NCBI GenBank assembly: GCA_001872985.1
Contig: MNYA01000140.1
Location: forward strand, 1 to 13,846
DNA from: a bacterium CG2_30_54_10
GTDB lineage: Bacteria > Muiribacteriota > Ozemobacteria > Ozemobacterales > Ozemobacteraceae
DNA length: 13,846 bases
Reading direction: 5' to 3'
A program made the position numbers and the translations under genes. How positions within the stretch are numbered: the stretch's first letter is position 1; each line of letters opens with the position of its first letter. The notes under the pieces were generated by a model, which saw nothing but the letters and a program-made list of their open reading frames with translations, made no database searches and had not been told where the DNA came from. This document shows positions 7,549 to 13,846 of the stretch, piece by piece.

Positions 7549-8564
7549 GGCGTCGCCCCGGGCTCCTTCTGTTCGGGGGCTTCACGAAAGAAATTTTCAT
7601 AAGCCCTGATGATCTTTTTTACAAGCTCGTGACGGATCACGTCGGAAGCTGAAAGGTCTACAAATGCGATGTCGTCAACGGCTCCAAGAACATCGCGCAA
7701 TGTCACGAGCGCCGAATCGCGCGGGGAAGGTAGATCGACCTGGGTCCGATCCCCGGTCACCACAACCCTCGACCCAAAGCCCATCCTGGTCAGGAACATC
7801 CGCATCTGCCTAACCGTGGTGTTCTGGGCTTCATCGAGAACGATGAAAGCCTCGTTGAACGTGCGGCCACGCATGAACCCCAGCGGCGTGATCTCCAGAA
7901 TTCCCTGACGGAGGAGCTGCTGAAATCGGGAAACTCCCAAAAACTCTTGCAGGGCGTCGTAAAGCGGCCGAAAATGTGGGTCGACTTTTTCAAGGAGATC
8001 GCCGGGAAGATACCCCAGCTTTTCTCCCGCTTCGACCGTAGGCCTGGAAAGAATTACCCGGCTGACCTGCTTGTCCCGCAAAGCCTTAACCGCCATTGCG
8101 ATCGCGAGGTAGGTCTTTCCCGTTCCGGCGGGCCCAACCGCGACTGTAACCAAATGGTGGCGGATTGCCTCGACGTATTCCTGCTGTTTGAAGGTCTTCG
8201 GCCGAACCGATTTGCCGGAAAGCGTGCAGATGACTTCATCGAAAGGCTCTTCATGAATGAGAACCCCAACCCCGCCGGACGCCGGAACCGGCTTGGTGAA
8301 TTCGGTGAAGATCCGTTCAAGCTCTGCGTTGTCGAGATCGCCGTCTCCCGGAACCTCGAGACGGCGCCCGAGTATTTTGACGAAACGCTTCACCAGGATT
8401 ATCTGGTCCGCGGGGCCTTTGAGATGAAGGCAATTTCCACGTGCTCGGGCCGAAATCTGAGGAATTCGCCTGATCAATCCAAGGCCGCCGTCACCCGGAC
8501 TGGCGCAAAACAGCCGACGGGAAACCGCCTCGGAAAGTTCAAGAGTTTCTTCGGTCACGTTCAT
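7545..8564 (-). CDS. phoH: PhoH family ATPase (YbeZ-like)
   Basis: The protein has 339 residues. An N-terminal nucleic-acid-binding-like region (about 35-75) precedes a P-loop ATPase domain. Visible motifs are Walker A GPAGTGKT (144-151), SRPTVEAGEKLGYLPGDLLEKVDP (173-196), Walker B IVLDEAQNT (241-249) and GDRTQVDLP (271-279). PhoH/YbeZ is a cytoplasmic ATPase related to superfamily 1 helicases. It is often encoded beside ybeY and is thought to act with it on RNA; its exact activity is not settled. ATG at 8564 shares ATGA with the rbgA stop, and its own stop shares GTGA with pgpH. Here pgpH lies between phoH and ybeY, as in several non-proteobacterial lineages. Confidence 0.94.
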   Translation of the reverse strand: MNVTEETLELSEAVSRRLFCASPGDGGLGLIRRIPQISARARGNCLHLKGPADQIILVKRFVKILGRRLEVPGDGDLDNAELERIFTEFTKPVPASGGVGVLIHEEPFDEVICTLSGKSVRPKTFKQQEYVEAIRHHLVTVAVGPAGTGKTYLAIAMAVKALRDKQVSRVILSRPTVEAGEKLGYLPGDLLEKVDPHFRPLYDALQEFLGVSRFQQLLRQGILEITPLGFMRGRTFNEAFIVLDEAQNTTVRQMRMFLTRMGFGSRVVVTGDRTQVDLPSPRDSALVTLRDVLGAVDDIAFVDLSASDVIRHELVKKIIRAYENFFREAPEQKEPGATP

Positions 8565-9418
8565 TCGGATTGCGGGGGGGGCTCTGAAATGTCGGAGGCT
8601 TCGAGGGTAACCCGGCCGAACCCTCCTGCCTGGAATCGCCTCACGATATCGACCGCGGCACGGCGCTTATCGGTTTGGCCGCCGCTCAAAAGAAAATGCA
8701 TTCTGCAGGCATACTCGCCCAGGAAGCGCTCGAACTGCTTCTCTGCTTCAAAAAAGCCGGGAAGGATATCGGAAAGCCCTCTCTTTTCTAAAAGTTCGCA
8801 AAGCAGTCGGGCTGATGCCTCTGGATCTTCGGTGGGACCAGGAATCGTGTTGATAAGGCGCAAAGCCTCCCCCATTTTCAGAAGACGATAGTCCAGAATT
8901 CCTGGAAGGTCAAGAAGCTCCAGGCGGCCTGAGATCTTGACCCATTGTATGTCACGGGTGACTCCGGGAATGTTGGCGACTCGCGCAGCCCGTCTTCCGG
9001 CGAGCGCATTGATCAGAGTCGATTTGCCGACGTTCGGAATTCCCACGATCAAAAGACGCCGGCTCACCCGCCCAACGGGGGCTCTTGCCCCAAAGGCTGC
9101 TTCCCGGACGGTTGTCGATAGGTTTTTCACCAAGGTCGCCTCCCGGGAGTCAAGGGCAACGCACCGTTCTCCATCAGAGGTGAACCGTTCGATCCAACGG
9201 GCGGTCTCCGCCTCGTTGGCAAGGTCGGCTTTCCCTAGAACGATCACCGAGGCTTTGCCGAGTTTTTTGACCAGTCCGGGAAGCCGTGAAGAAAGAGGCA
9301 TCCTGGCGTCAAGAAGCTCGATCACCAAATCTACAACAGGGAGGAAACGCTCGATCGAGCGGAGTGCCTTACGAATATGCCCGGGAAGCTCGCGCCTCGC
9401 CTTTGAACCTTCGCTCAT
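8561..9418 (-). CDS. rbgA: RbgA/YlqF, circularly permuted GTPase for 50S ribosome assembly
   Basis: The protein has 285 residues. RbgA is a cytoplasmic GTPase needed late in 50S subunit assembly. The permuted motif order is visible: LPGHIRKALR near the N-terminus (11-20), LLDARMPLSSR (35-45), G4 as LGKADL (61-66), G5-like DSRE (90-93), G1 GIPNVGKST (126-134), G2 PGVTRDIQW (151-159) and G3 DLPG (170-173), followed by a helical C-terminal domain. The G4 motif is GKAD rather than the usual NKxD; the DNA (9221-9250) shows this directly. The start at 9418 is chosen because its ATG overlaps the lepB TGA (ATGA) and the PGH motif then sits near the N-terminus as in the family. An in-frame start at 9544 would add 42 unrelated residues inside lepB. 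It follows rplS-lepB as in many genomes, but rnhB, its frequent neighbour, is absent. Confidence 0.93.
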   Translation of the reverse strand: MSEGSKARRELPGHIRKALRSIERFLPVVDLVIELLDARMPLSSRLPGLVKKLGKASVIVLGKADLANEAETARWIERFTSDGERCVALDSREATLVKNLSTTVREAAFGARAPVGRVSRRLLIVGIPNVGKSTLINALAGRRAARVANIPGVTRDIQWVKISGRLELLDLPGILDYRLLKMGEALRLINTIPGPTEDPEASARLLCELLEKRGLSDILPGFFEAEKQFERFLGEYACRMHFLLSGGQTDKRRAAVDIVRRFQAGGFGRVTLEASDISEPPPQSE

Positions 9419-10422
9419 CCGCGATCGGGAAGGTTCGCCGCAATTGAAGGGTGCGAATGGCCGACGATCGACCTGATCCGTTTCAGGGGGGAGTAAATGA
9501 GAACCGCCTGCCCCTTGAGATTCTTCAGCGGCATGGGGCCCCAATAACGACTGTCGGCGCTGTTATTCCGGTTGTCACCCATTACAAACAGACTGTCGGC
9601 AGGTACGACGGTCTGGTAATCCTGCCAGGGGGGCTCGGCAATATATGGTTCTTTCAGCGCGGTCCCGTTGATAAAGACCGTTCCCTCGACAATCTTGATC
9701 TCATCGAATGGAAGGCCGATCACCCTTTTGATGAAATCACGCGGGGCCGCCTTCGGGTCGGGATCGGGGAATTTGAAAACGATGACATCGCCTCGCTTCG
9801 GCGTTGAAAACCAGATGCGGGGAAGGATCGGAAAACGGCCATCCAGGGAAAGATCGGCCACGTAGGCAAACCTGTTAACCAGGATTCTGTCGCCCGAACG
9901 GGTAAGAGCCTTGGTCACGGGATCGTATTTTTCGCCAAACAGGGTTGGTTCCATGCTTCCGGTGGGGATCCAGAAAGCCTGTATTACCAAGCTGCGGATG
10001 ACCAACGCCAGAACGAAGGCAATAAAAATAGTTTCATTCCATTCACGGAAAGAAGATTTATAGCTGACGGAAAATTCCCGGGTCTGAATGATCTGGCCAT
10101 CGCGAAGACTGATCCGAAGTTGGAAATCGTTCATCCCATTCTTCAACCGGATCCTTCCGGCAAATCGGCCCTTGGAAGGCATCTCAAGGGGCAGGTTTTC
10201 TGGCGACCGTTTTCTCGGATGATGAAAAAGATCGCACTTAACCCCATCTGGGAGCTTGCCGCCAAGACTTCCGGATATGTCAAAGGTTGAATCGGCAAGA
10301 ACCTCCTCCGGGTCGATGTTCTCCAGGGCTACCGTTGTTCCCTGGCCGACCCGGAGGGTGACCTCCCGGATGAAGACAGATGAATCCCTGGCCTCAGCCG
10401 AAACGCGCGAGTTCGTGTCCAG
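9415..10422 (-). CDS. lepB: Signal peptidase I with probable extra N-terminal beta-rich domain; start codon uncertain
   Basis: Signal peptidase I cleaves signal peptides at the outer face of the cytoplasmic membrane. Counting from the first ATG (10182; 255 residues), a membrane helix lies at about 51-71. The catalytic serine is S76 in PTGSMEPT, the catalytic lysine is K152 in FIKRVIGLP, and the family box GDNRNNSADSRYWG starts at 202. That ATG has no good Shine-Dalgarno. The same frame stays open upstream to a TAG at 10474-10476, and its translation looks like protein: REVTLRVGQGTTVALENIDP, STFDISGSLGG, then GRFAGRIRLKNGMNDFQLRI and TREFSVSY across the annotated start. The alternating strands suggest a beta-sandwich domain of about 110 residues. 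No in-frame ATG, GTG or TTG exists in 10183-10473. I placed the start at CTG 10422 (335 residues), 2 bases after the rplS stop, with AAGG about 10 bases upstream; this is tentative. The stop overlaps rbgA (ATGA). Confidence 0.8.
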   Translation of the reverse strand: MDTNSRVSAEARDSSVFIREVTLRVGQGTTVALENIDPEEVLADSTFDISGSLGGKLPDGVKCDLFHHPRKRSPENLPLEMPSKGRFAGRIRLKNGMNDFQLRISLRDGQIIQTREFSVSYKSSFREWNETIFIAFVLALVIRSLVIQAFWIPTGSMEPTLFGEKYDPVTKALTRSGDRILVNRFAYVADLSLDGRFPILPRIWFSTPKRGDVIVFKFPDPDPKAAPRDFIKRVIGLPFDEIKIVEGTVFINGTALKEPYIAEPPWQDYQTVVPADSLFVMGDNRNNSADSRYWGPMPLKNLKGQAVLIYSPLKRIRSIVGHSHPSIAANLPDRG

Positions 10423-10423
10423 T

Positions 10424-10792
10424 CTACAGCGCCTTGGGAGCCTGATAGCGGTCTTTGATGCGGGTCTTCCTGCCTACCCGGTCACGCAAGTAATACAACT
10501 TGGCGCGGGCAACCTTGCCTCGACGAACGAGGGCGATCTCGGCGACATTGGGGGAATGCAGCATGAAGGTGCGCTCCACGCCTATGCCATAGGAGATTTT
10601 CCTGATGGTCAGGTTCTCACGCAAACCGGTGTATCTCTTTGCGATGACAACGCCCTCAAAATTCTGGAGGCGCTCTTTTTCTCCTTCGCGAACTTTGATC
10701 GCCACCCGAAGAGTGTCACCGGGTCGGAATTCGGGAATGTCCTTTTTGTTTTTCATGTAACCGCGTTCAAGGCTTTCAACGATGGGATTCAT
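10424..10792 (-). CDS. rplS: Ribosomal protein L19
   Basis: The protein has 122 residues, normal for bL19, a 50S protein at the 30S-50S interface. Family stretches are [45 protein letters not shown] and [23 protein letters not shown], the last being the conserved basic C-terminal end. The ATG at 10792 is preceded by AAGGAG with 8 bases spacing, one of the strongest binding sites in the window. It ends in TAG immediately before the proposed lepB extension. A 106-base gap separates it from trmD. Confidence 0.97.
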   Translation of the reverse strand: MNPIVESLERGYMKNKKDIPEFRPGDTLRVAIKVREGEKERLQNFEGVVIAKRYTGLRENLTIRKISYGIGVERTFMLHSPNVAEIALVRRGKVARAKLYYLRDRVGRKTRIKDRYQAPKAL

Positions 10793-10898
10793 ATCTAATG
10801 CTCCTTTATTCTGAATCTATCGAGGTTCTCGCAAAACTACCCGGGAAATCAATAGCTTTTTCAAGGGATTTTGAATGATTTTGCAAGTCGCTCTGTTC
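10793..10898 (-). other. trmD-rplS intergenic region, no clear signal
   Basis: This is the longest truly non-coding gap (106 bases). It holds the rplS binding site, a 7-base direct repeat (CAAAATC twice, 10 bases apart) and a tiny CGAG/CTCG inverted repeat around 10820-10830. I saw no terminator (no stable stem followed by T residues) and no good promoter pair. It may be an L19 leader, but nothing recognisable supports that. Confidence 0.4.
10801..10806 (-). promoter_or_regulatory. Strong ribosome binding site of rplS
   Basis: The minus strand reads AAGGAG with 8 bases before the ATG at 10792. The consensus-like site fits a highly expressed ribosomal protein and contrasts with the coupled, weak sites of the downstream genes. 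Confidence 0.8.
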
Positions 10899-11663
10899 TC
10901 AAACTTTTATTTTGCGCCGGATTTCATTGCTTTCTGATTGGGGGCAGAAAGCGGTTTGCAGAAGACCCCTGTCGTCTTGTGAAAGGGGTAGCCTGCGGAA
11001 ATGGTCGGGGCGCTTGGCAGCCGTGCGTGCAAGGGCTTCTCCCCTGCGCCAAGCGATGATCTTGGCATGGTGCCCGTCGAGAAGAACGGACGGAACGGAA
11101 CTTTTTTCCCAGGTGGCCGGTCTGGTGAATTGAGGATGGTCAAGCGCCCCGTCGTAAAAGGAATCTTCTTTAACCGACGCTTCACAGCCTACCGTACCAG
11201 GGATCATACGGGAGACCGCATCAACAATTACCATCGCGGCGAACTCCCCACCGGTGAGGACATAATCCCCGATTGAGATCTGAACGTCGAAAGCCGGCAG
11301 GATCCGTTCATCGAAACCTTCATACCTTCCGCAAACCAGAATGAGCCGCTCATGGCACGCCAGCTCTTTGGCCATGTTCTGCGTGAGCGGAACCCCCTGG
11401 GGCGTCAACCCGATGACCGGTGCTATCGGCCCGGAATCGCGGAGGTTTCGGATCGCCGAAACCAGTGGGCCGGGTTTCAGCAACATCCCTGGCCCGCCGC
11501 CGAAAGGGGCATCGTCAACGGTTTTGTGCCGGCCTTCCCCGAAGTCGCGGAAATTGTGGATCGTGATATCGATCAAACCGCTGCGTTTGGCTGCGCCCAG
11601 GATACTTTCGTCGAAAACGTCGGCAAAAACCCCGGGAATCAGCGAAAGAATCTCGATCTTCAT
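10899..11663 (-). CDS. trmD: TrmD, tRNA (guanine37-N1)-methyltransferase
   Basis: The protein has 254 residues. TrmD methylates G37 next to the anticodon using S-adenosylmethionine and so prevents +1 frameshifting; it is a cytoplasmic dimer. The SPOUT trefoil-knot motifs are present: GLTPQG (85-90), LVCGRYEGFDERI (109-121) and SIGDYVLTGGE (130-140). Other family regions are FGEGRHKTVDDAPFGGGPGM (41-60) and LDHPQFTRPATW (174-185). ATG at 11663 is chosen because MKIEILSLIP is the standard N-terminus and it lies 4 bases after the rimM stop; a TTG at 11690 inside rimM would add nine unrelated residues. The rimM-trmD-rplS order is widely conserved. Confidence 0.97.
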   Translation of the reverse strand: MKIEILSLIPGVFADVFDESILGAAKRSGLIDITIHNFRDFGEGRHKTVDDAPFGGGPGMLLKPGPLVSAIRNLRDSGPIAPVIGLTPQGVPLTQNMAKELACHERLILVCGRYEGFDERILPAFDVQISIGDYVLTGGEFAAMVIVDAVSRMIPGTVGCEASVKEDSFYDGALDHPQFTRPATWEKSSVPSVLLDGHHAKIIAWRRGEALARTAAKRPDHFRRLPLSQDDRGLLQTAFCPQSESNEIRRKIKV

Positions 11664-11667
11664 TTCT

Positions 11668-12303
11668 TCATCCGAGTACGTGTTTTTCAAGCGGCTCGCA
11701 GAGTTGAACGACCCTGTCTGCCCGGCTGATGGTGCGAATGAACACCTTGCGAAAAGGAATCATGACCTCGCCATGTGATTCGGAGGAAATCACCAGATAT
11801 GGCGAAGGAACCTCATTCTCAAGGCGGACGACAGTGCCGACTGTCGTTCCCGCGGGGAATTGGACCGTCATACCTGCCAATTCATCGGGGTAGAACTCCC
11901 CATTTCGAGGACGGGCCCGTTCAGCCATAGGGATGTACAATTCTTTTCCATGGTAGGCCCGCGCATCTTCAAGGGTCGAAACCCCTTCCAGAAATGCATC
12001 GATACGGCCCGGATAGGCCTGTTCGCGAACATCCCCCAGATTGATTCGGCGAAACCCTCCATCTGCGTCACGGACAAACAGGCACGCACCGGGAACGTAT
12101 CTATCGGGGTAGTCAGAGTACAGGATTATCCGCATCATTCCCTGCAACCCAACCGTCTTTGAAATCCGGCCGACCAGCACCCAATCTGCATCTGAGCGCG
12201 AAGCCGGCGAGGAACCCGCCATCCCGGGGTCGGTGGGCGCAGCATGGTTCGCGGCCGAAAGCGCGGCGAATGACTTATCGTGTGCGGAAACGTTCACGGG
12301 CAT
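11668..12303 (-). CDS. rimM: RimM, 16S rRNA processing protein
   Basis: The protein has 211 residues. RimM binds S19 and helps mature the 30S head. Its N-terminal RimM domain begins at about residue 40 (DWVLVGRISKTVGLQG) and runs to about 128. The PRC-barrel follows from about 134 (NGEFYPDELAGMTV), ending with VMIPFRKVFIRTIS. A non-family, Ala/Ser/Pro-rich N-terminal extension of about 38 residues precedes the core. ATG at 12303 overlaps the khpA stop (TGATG) and has GGAG 8 bases upstream; TTG at 12306 is an alternative, and a third start, ATG at 12222, would trim most of the extension but lacks a binding site. Gene order and domains make the assignment secure. Confidence 0.94.
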   Translation of the reverse strand: MPVNVSAHDKSFAALSAANHAAPTDPGMAGSSPASRSDADWVLVGRISKTVGLQGMMRIILYSDYPDRYVPGACLFVRDADGGFRRINLGDVREQAYPGRIDAFLEGVSTLEDARAYHGKELYIPMAERARPRNGEFYPDELAGMTVQFPAGTTVGTVVRLENEVPSPYLVISSESHGEVMIPFRKVFIRTISRADRVVQLCEPLEKHVLG

Positions 12304-12545
12304 CAAATAAGCTCCATCAGTACCTTTTTATCGCTATCGCCTGTGGCCGCCCGAGCGATCGTCCGAAGGGCATTGATCGTACGGCCTTTCTTTCCAATCA
12401 CTTTCCCGGTGTCTTCCGGGCTTACCTGGATTTCGAGAACGACGGTGTTGTCGCCTTCGATTGGCTTGATGACCACTTCATCTGGATTCTCCACGAGGGC
12501 TTTCACAAGCCCCTCGACCATTTTTCTGGTGGTTTCGATCGACAC
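12303..12545 (-). CDS. khpA: KhpA (YlqC), KH-domain RNA-binding protein
   Basis: The protein has 80 residues and a single KH domain with the GxxG loop as GKVIGKKGRTINALRTI. KhpA binds RNA, typically as a heterodimer with KhpB/Jag in Gram-positives, affecting cell elongation and division gene expression; the role here is inferred. KALVENPDEVVIKPIEGDNTVVLEI is the typical N-terminal half. GTG at 12545 is chosen because AAGGAG ends 8 bases upstream; a TTG at 12551 would be only 2 bases from it. It sits between rpsP and rimM, the usual place for this gene, and its stop overlaps the rimM start. Confidence 0.93.
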   Translation of the reverse strand: MSIETTRKMVEGLVKALVENPDEVVIKPIEGDNTVVLEIQVSPEDTGKVIGKKGRTINALRTIARAATGDSDKKVLMELI

Positions 12546-12553
12546 GGGCAATT

Positions 12554-12559
12554 CTCCTT
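12554..12559 (-). promoter_or_regulatory. Ribosome binding site that decides the khpA start
   Basis: The minus strand reads AAGGAG, with 8 bases to GTG at 12545 but only 2 to the in-frame TTG at 12551. This supports the GTG start. Confidence 0.7.
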
Positions 12560-12575
12560 GGTGGCCGTAAGGCGC

Positions 12576-12872
12576 TTACGCGCTCTTGGCCCATTGAAGT
12601 TTAGTCTCGCCTTCCTGTTTGACCTGGGTCTGCCGGATGCCTTTTTTAAGCAACAACTGGCGGACGGTATCGCTGGGCTGAGCCCCGGTTTTCAGATAAC
12701 CCATCACCCGCTCCTCGTCGATGCAGACATCAGCCGGATCGCTCAAGGGGTTGTAGTGGCCAAGGTTGGCAAGAGTCCGACCATCACGGGATTTCCGGGA
12801 GTCGACCGCGACGACCCGGTAGAAAGGCCGATGCTTGGCACCGAGGATTTTCAATCTGAGGGCAACGGACAT
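12576..12872 (-). CDS. rpsP: Ribosomal protein S16
   Basis: The protein has 98 residues, slightly longer than the E. coli form because of a C-terminal tail (QVKQEGETKLQWAKSA). bS16 is a 30S assembly protein that stabilises the 16S body. Family signature VALRLKILGAKHRPFYRVVAVDSRKSRDGR is at residues 3-32, followed by LGHYNPL and GAQPSDTVRQLL. ATG at 12872 has AAGGAG 8 bases upstream. It follows ffh by 63 bases, a gap containing an imperfect hairpin. Confidence 0.97.
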   Translation of the reverse strand: MSVALRLKILGAKHRPFYRVVAVDSRKSRDGRTLANLGHYNPLSDPADVCIDEERVMGYLKTGAQPSDTVRQLLLKKGIRQTQVKQEGETKLQWAKSA

Positions 12873-12880
12873 GGCAAATA

Positions 12881-12886
12881 CTCCTT
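12881..12886 (-). promoter_or_regulatory. Strong ribosome binding site of rpsP
   Basis: The minus strand reads AAGGAG after a run of A residues, with 8 bases to the ATG at 12872. A consensus site fits high ribosomal-protein expression. Confidence 0.8.
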
Positions 12887-12900
12887 TTTTATTGTGGATC

Positions 12901-12922
12901 GCCCGGAGTTGTTTCTTCGGGC
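12901..12922 (-). other. Imperfect hairpin between ffh and rpsP
   Basis: In the minus-strand transcript GCCCGAAG pairs with CTCCGGGC across a 6-base loop (AAACAA), giving seven pairs and one A-C mismatch in an 8-base stem. It lies about 15 bases upstream of the rpsP binding site. The sequence after it is A-rich rather than U-rich, so it is not a standard terminator. It might act as an RNA processing or stability element; this is inference. Confidence 0.4.
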
Positions 12923-12935
12923 TCTTTGAGAACTT

Positions 12936-13846
12936 TCAGAACTTTCCGCCGAGGAACTTGGACAGCTTGGAACGCTTTCCCATGCTGGTCATACTCTTCA
13001 TCATCTGACGCATCTGGTTAAACTGCTTCAGAAGCATGTTGACATTTTGAATGGAATTGGCGCTTCCGGCCGCGATACGACGACGTCTGCTGCCGTCGAT
13101 GAGATCGGGGTTGGTGCGTTCTGAGTGGGTCATGGACAGAATCATGGCCTCGAATCTCTTGAAATTTTTATCGTCGAAAGACATCTCCGAAACTTTTGAA
13201 AGCCCGGAGAGGCCTGGAATCATGCCGAGAATCTGGTCGAGAGGGCCCATTTTTTTGATCTGGCACAACTGATCGAGAAAATCGTTGAAGTTAAACTCGG
13301 CTTCCCGGATCCGGGTTTCGAGCTCTTTCATTTTCGATTCGTCCATCTCGGACTGGGCTTTCTCGATCAGGGAAAGAACATCTCCCATTCCGAGGATACG
13401 TTGAGCCATTCTCTCCGGATAGAAGATCTCGAGGGCAGAGGACTTTTCACCCATCCCGACAAATTTGATCGGTTTTCCGGAAACTTCACGGATCGAAAGC
13501 GCTGCGCCGCCACGAGCATCGCCGTCAAGTTTGGTCAGAATAACGCCGGTCAGCTCGAGCAGGTCGTTAAAGCTCTTCGCGATGTTCACTGCATCCTGGC
13601 CAGTCATCGCATCGACGACAAGCAGGACTTCGTGAGGCCCGGCGACCTCTTTGAGTTCTTTCACCTCGTTCATCATGTCCTCGTCAATATGAAGACGGCC
13701 GGCAGTGTCGATTATCACCACGTCGAAATCGTTGTCGCGGGCATGCTCGATTGCTTCCCGGGCAATGTCAGCAGGCTTTGTACCGGCAGGTTTGGAAAAA
13801 ACCGGGACGCTCAATTGGCCGCCGAGAACCTCGAGTTGTTTGACCG
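12936..13846 (-). CDS. ffh: Ffh, signal recognition particle GTPase (N-terminal part outside the window)
   Basis: The visible 302 codons are the second half of the NG domain and the whole M domain. Ffh binds 4.5S RNA and signal sequences and targets nascent membrane proteins with FtsY. Visible motifs are VKQLEVLGGQLSVPVFSKPAG at the edge, G3 VVIIDTAGRLHID, VVDAMTGQDAVN, G4 TKLDGDARGG and G5-like FVGMGEK. The M domain carries the RNA-binding GSRRRRIAAGSA (the family usually has GSG or GCG; here GSA), VNMLLKQFNQMRQMMKSM and the C-terminal FLGGKF. The frame is open across the window edge; a TTG at 13814 is internal, not the start. It is the first gene of the visible operon. Confidence 0.96.
   Translation of the reverse strand, partial: VKQLEVLGGQLSVPVFSKPAGTKPADIAREAIEHARDNDFDVVIIDTAGRLHIDEDMMNEVKELKEVAGPHEVLLVVDAMTGQDAVNIAKSFNDLLELTGVILTKLDGDARGGAALSIREVSGKPIKFVGMGEKSSALEIFYPERMAQRILGMGDVLSLIEKAQSEMDESKMKELETRIREAEFNFNDFLDQLCQIKKMGPLDQILGMIPGLSGLSKVSEMSFDDKNFKRFEAMILSMTHSERTNPDLIDGSRRRRIAAGSANSIQNVNMLLKQFNQMRQMMKSMTSMGKRSKLSKFLGGKF

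Noticed and set aside
7947..8891. Plus-strand open frame (314 codons) opposite phoH and rbgA
   Set aside because: It spans the junction of two well-supported minus-strand genes and shows no domain.
9418..9544. Longer RbgA starting at 9544
   Set aside because: The extra 42 residues are an out-of-frame read of the lepB end; the ATGA overlap at 9415-9418 and the position of the PGH motif support the short form.
10278..10283. TTGACA promoter -35 like hexamer inside the lepB extension
   Set aside because: No -10-like hexamer lies 16-18 bases downstream, and the hexamer falls within an open frame that looks coding.
10424..10476. Programmed frameshift fusing L19 to signal peptidase
   Set aside because: L19 ends at its normal length and no slippery site is evident before its TAG; a separate non-canonical start for lepB is simpler.
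12901..12922. Possible intrinsic terminator between ffh and rpsP
   Set aside because: The stem is imperfect and is followed by an A-rich, not U-rich, stretch on the transcribed strand; on the plus strand there is no gene to terminate.

Overview
The window is a piece of a bacterial housekeeping superoperon. All 15 genes lie on the minus strand, so transcription runs from high to low coordinates. The genes are tightly packed, with ATGA/GTGA stop-start overlaps or gaps of a few bases in most places; the largest intergenic gap is 106 bases (242 if lepB is started at its first ATG). I found no tRNA, rRNA, CRISPR array, insertion sequence or phage gene, and no convincing plus-strand gene. DNA is moderately GC-rich by eye. 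The order ffh-rpsP-khpA-rimM-trmD-rplS-lepB-rbgA resembles that of Firmicutes and several deep-branching phyla. The following phoH-pgpH-ybeY-CorC block resembles the ybeZ-ybeY-ybeX cluster of Proteobacteria with pgpH inserted. The phylum cannot be fixed from sequence alone; an uncultured lineage (for example a Riflebacteria-like one) is possible but is only a guess.

Layout in transcription order. (1) 13846-10424: translation and protein-targeting genes: ffh (5' part outside the window), rpsP (S16), khpA (KH-domain RNA binder), rimM (30S maturation), trmD (tRNA m1G37 methylation) and rplS (L19). (2) 10422-7545: lepB (signal peptidase I with a probable extra N-terminal domain), rbgA (50S assembly GTPase) and phoH (ATPase). 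(3) 7548-4815: pgpH (membrane HD phosphohydrolase, probable c-di-AMP phosphodiesterase) and ybeY (rRNA endonuclease). (4) 4787-1476: two tandem CNNM/CorC-type membrane proteins and a DUF502 membrane protein. (5) 1465-1: a secreted DUF3048-domain protein that runs off the left edge. It is easy to miss because its frame has no stop inside the window.

Most genes serve ribosome production and quality control (S16, L19, RimM, TrmD, RbgA, YbeY, probably KhpA and PhoH) or membrane targeting and export (Ffh, signal peptidase). The distal part is membrane and envelope related. The points most worth a second look are the lepB reading frame, which continues about 290 bases upstream with no ATG, GTG or TTG start and seems to encode an additional beta-rich domain; the long Pro/Ala/Ser/Thr-rich linker of the DUF3048 protein; an in-phase A10 slippery run in the second CNNM gene, exactly between its membrane and CBS domains; and a GKAD in place of NKxD in RbgA.
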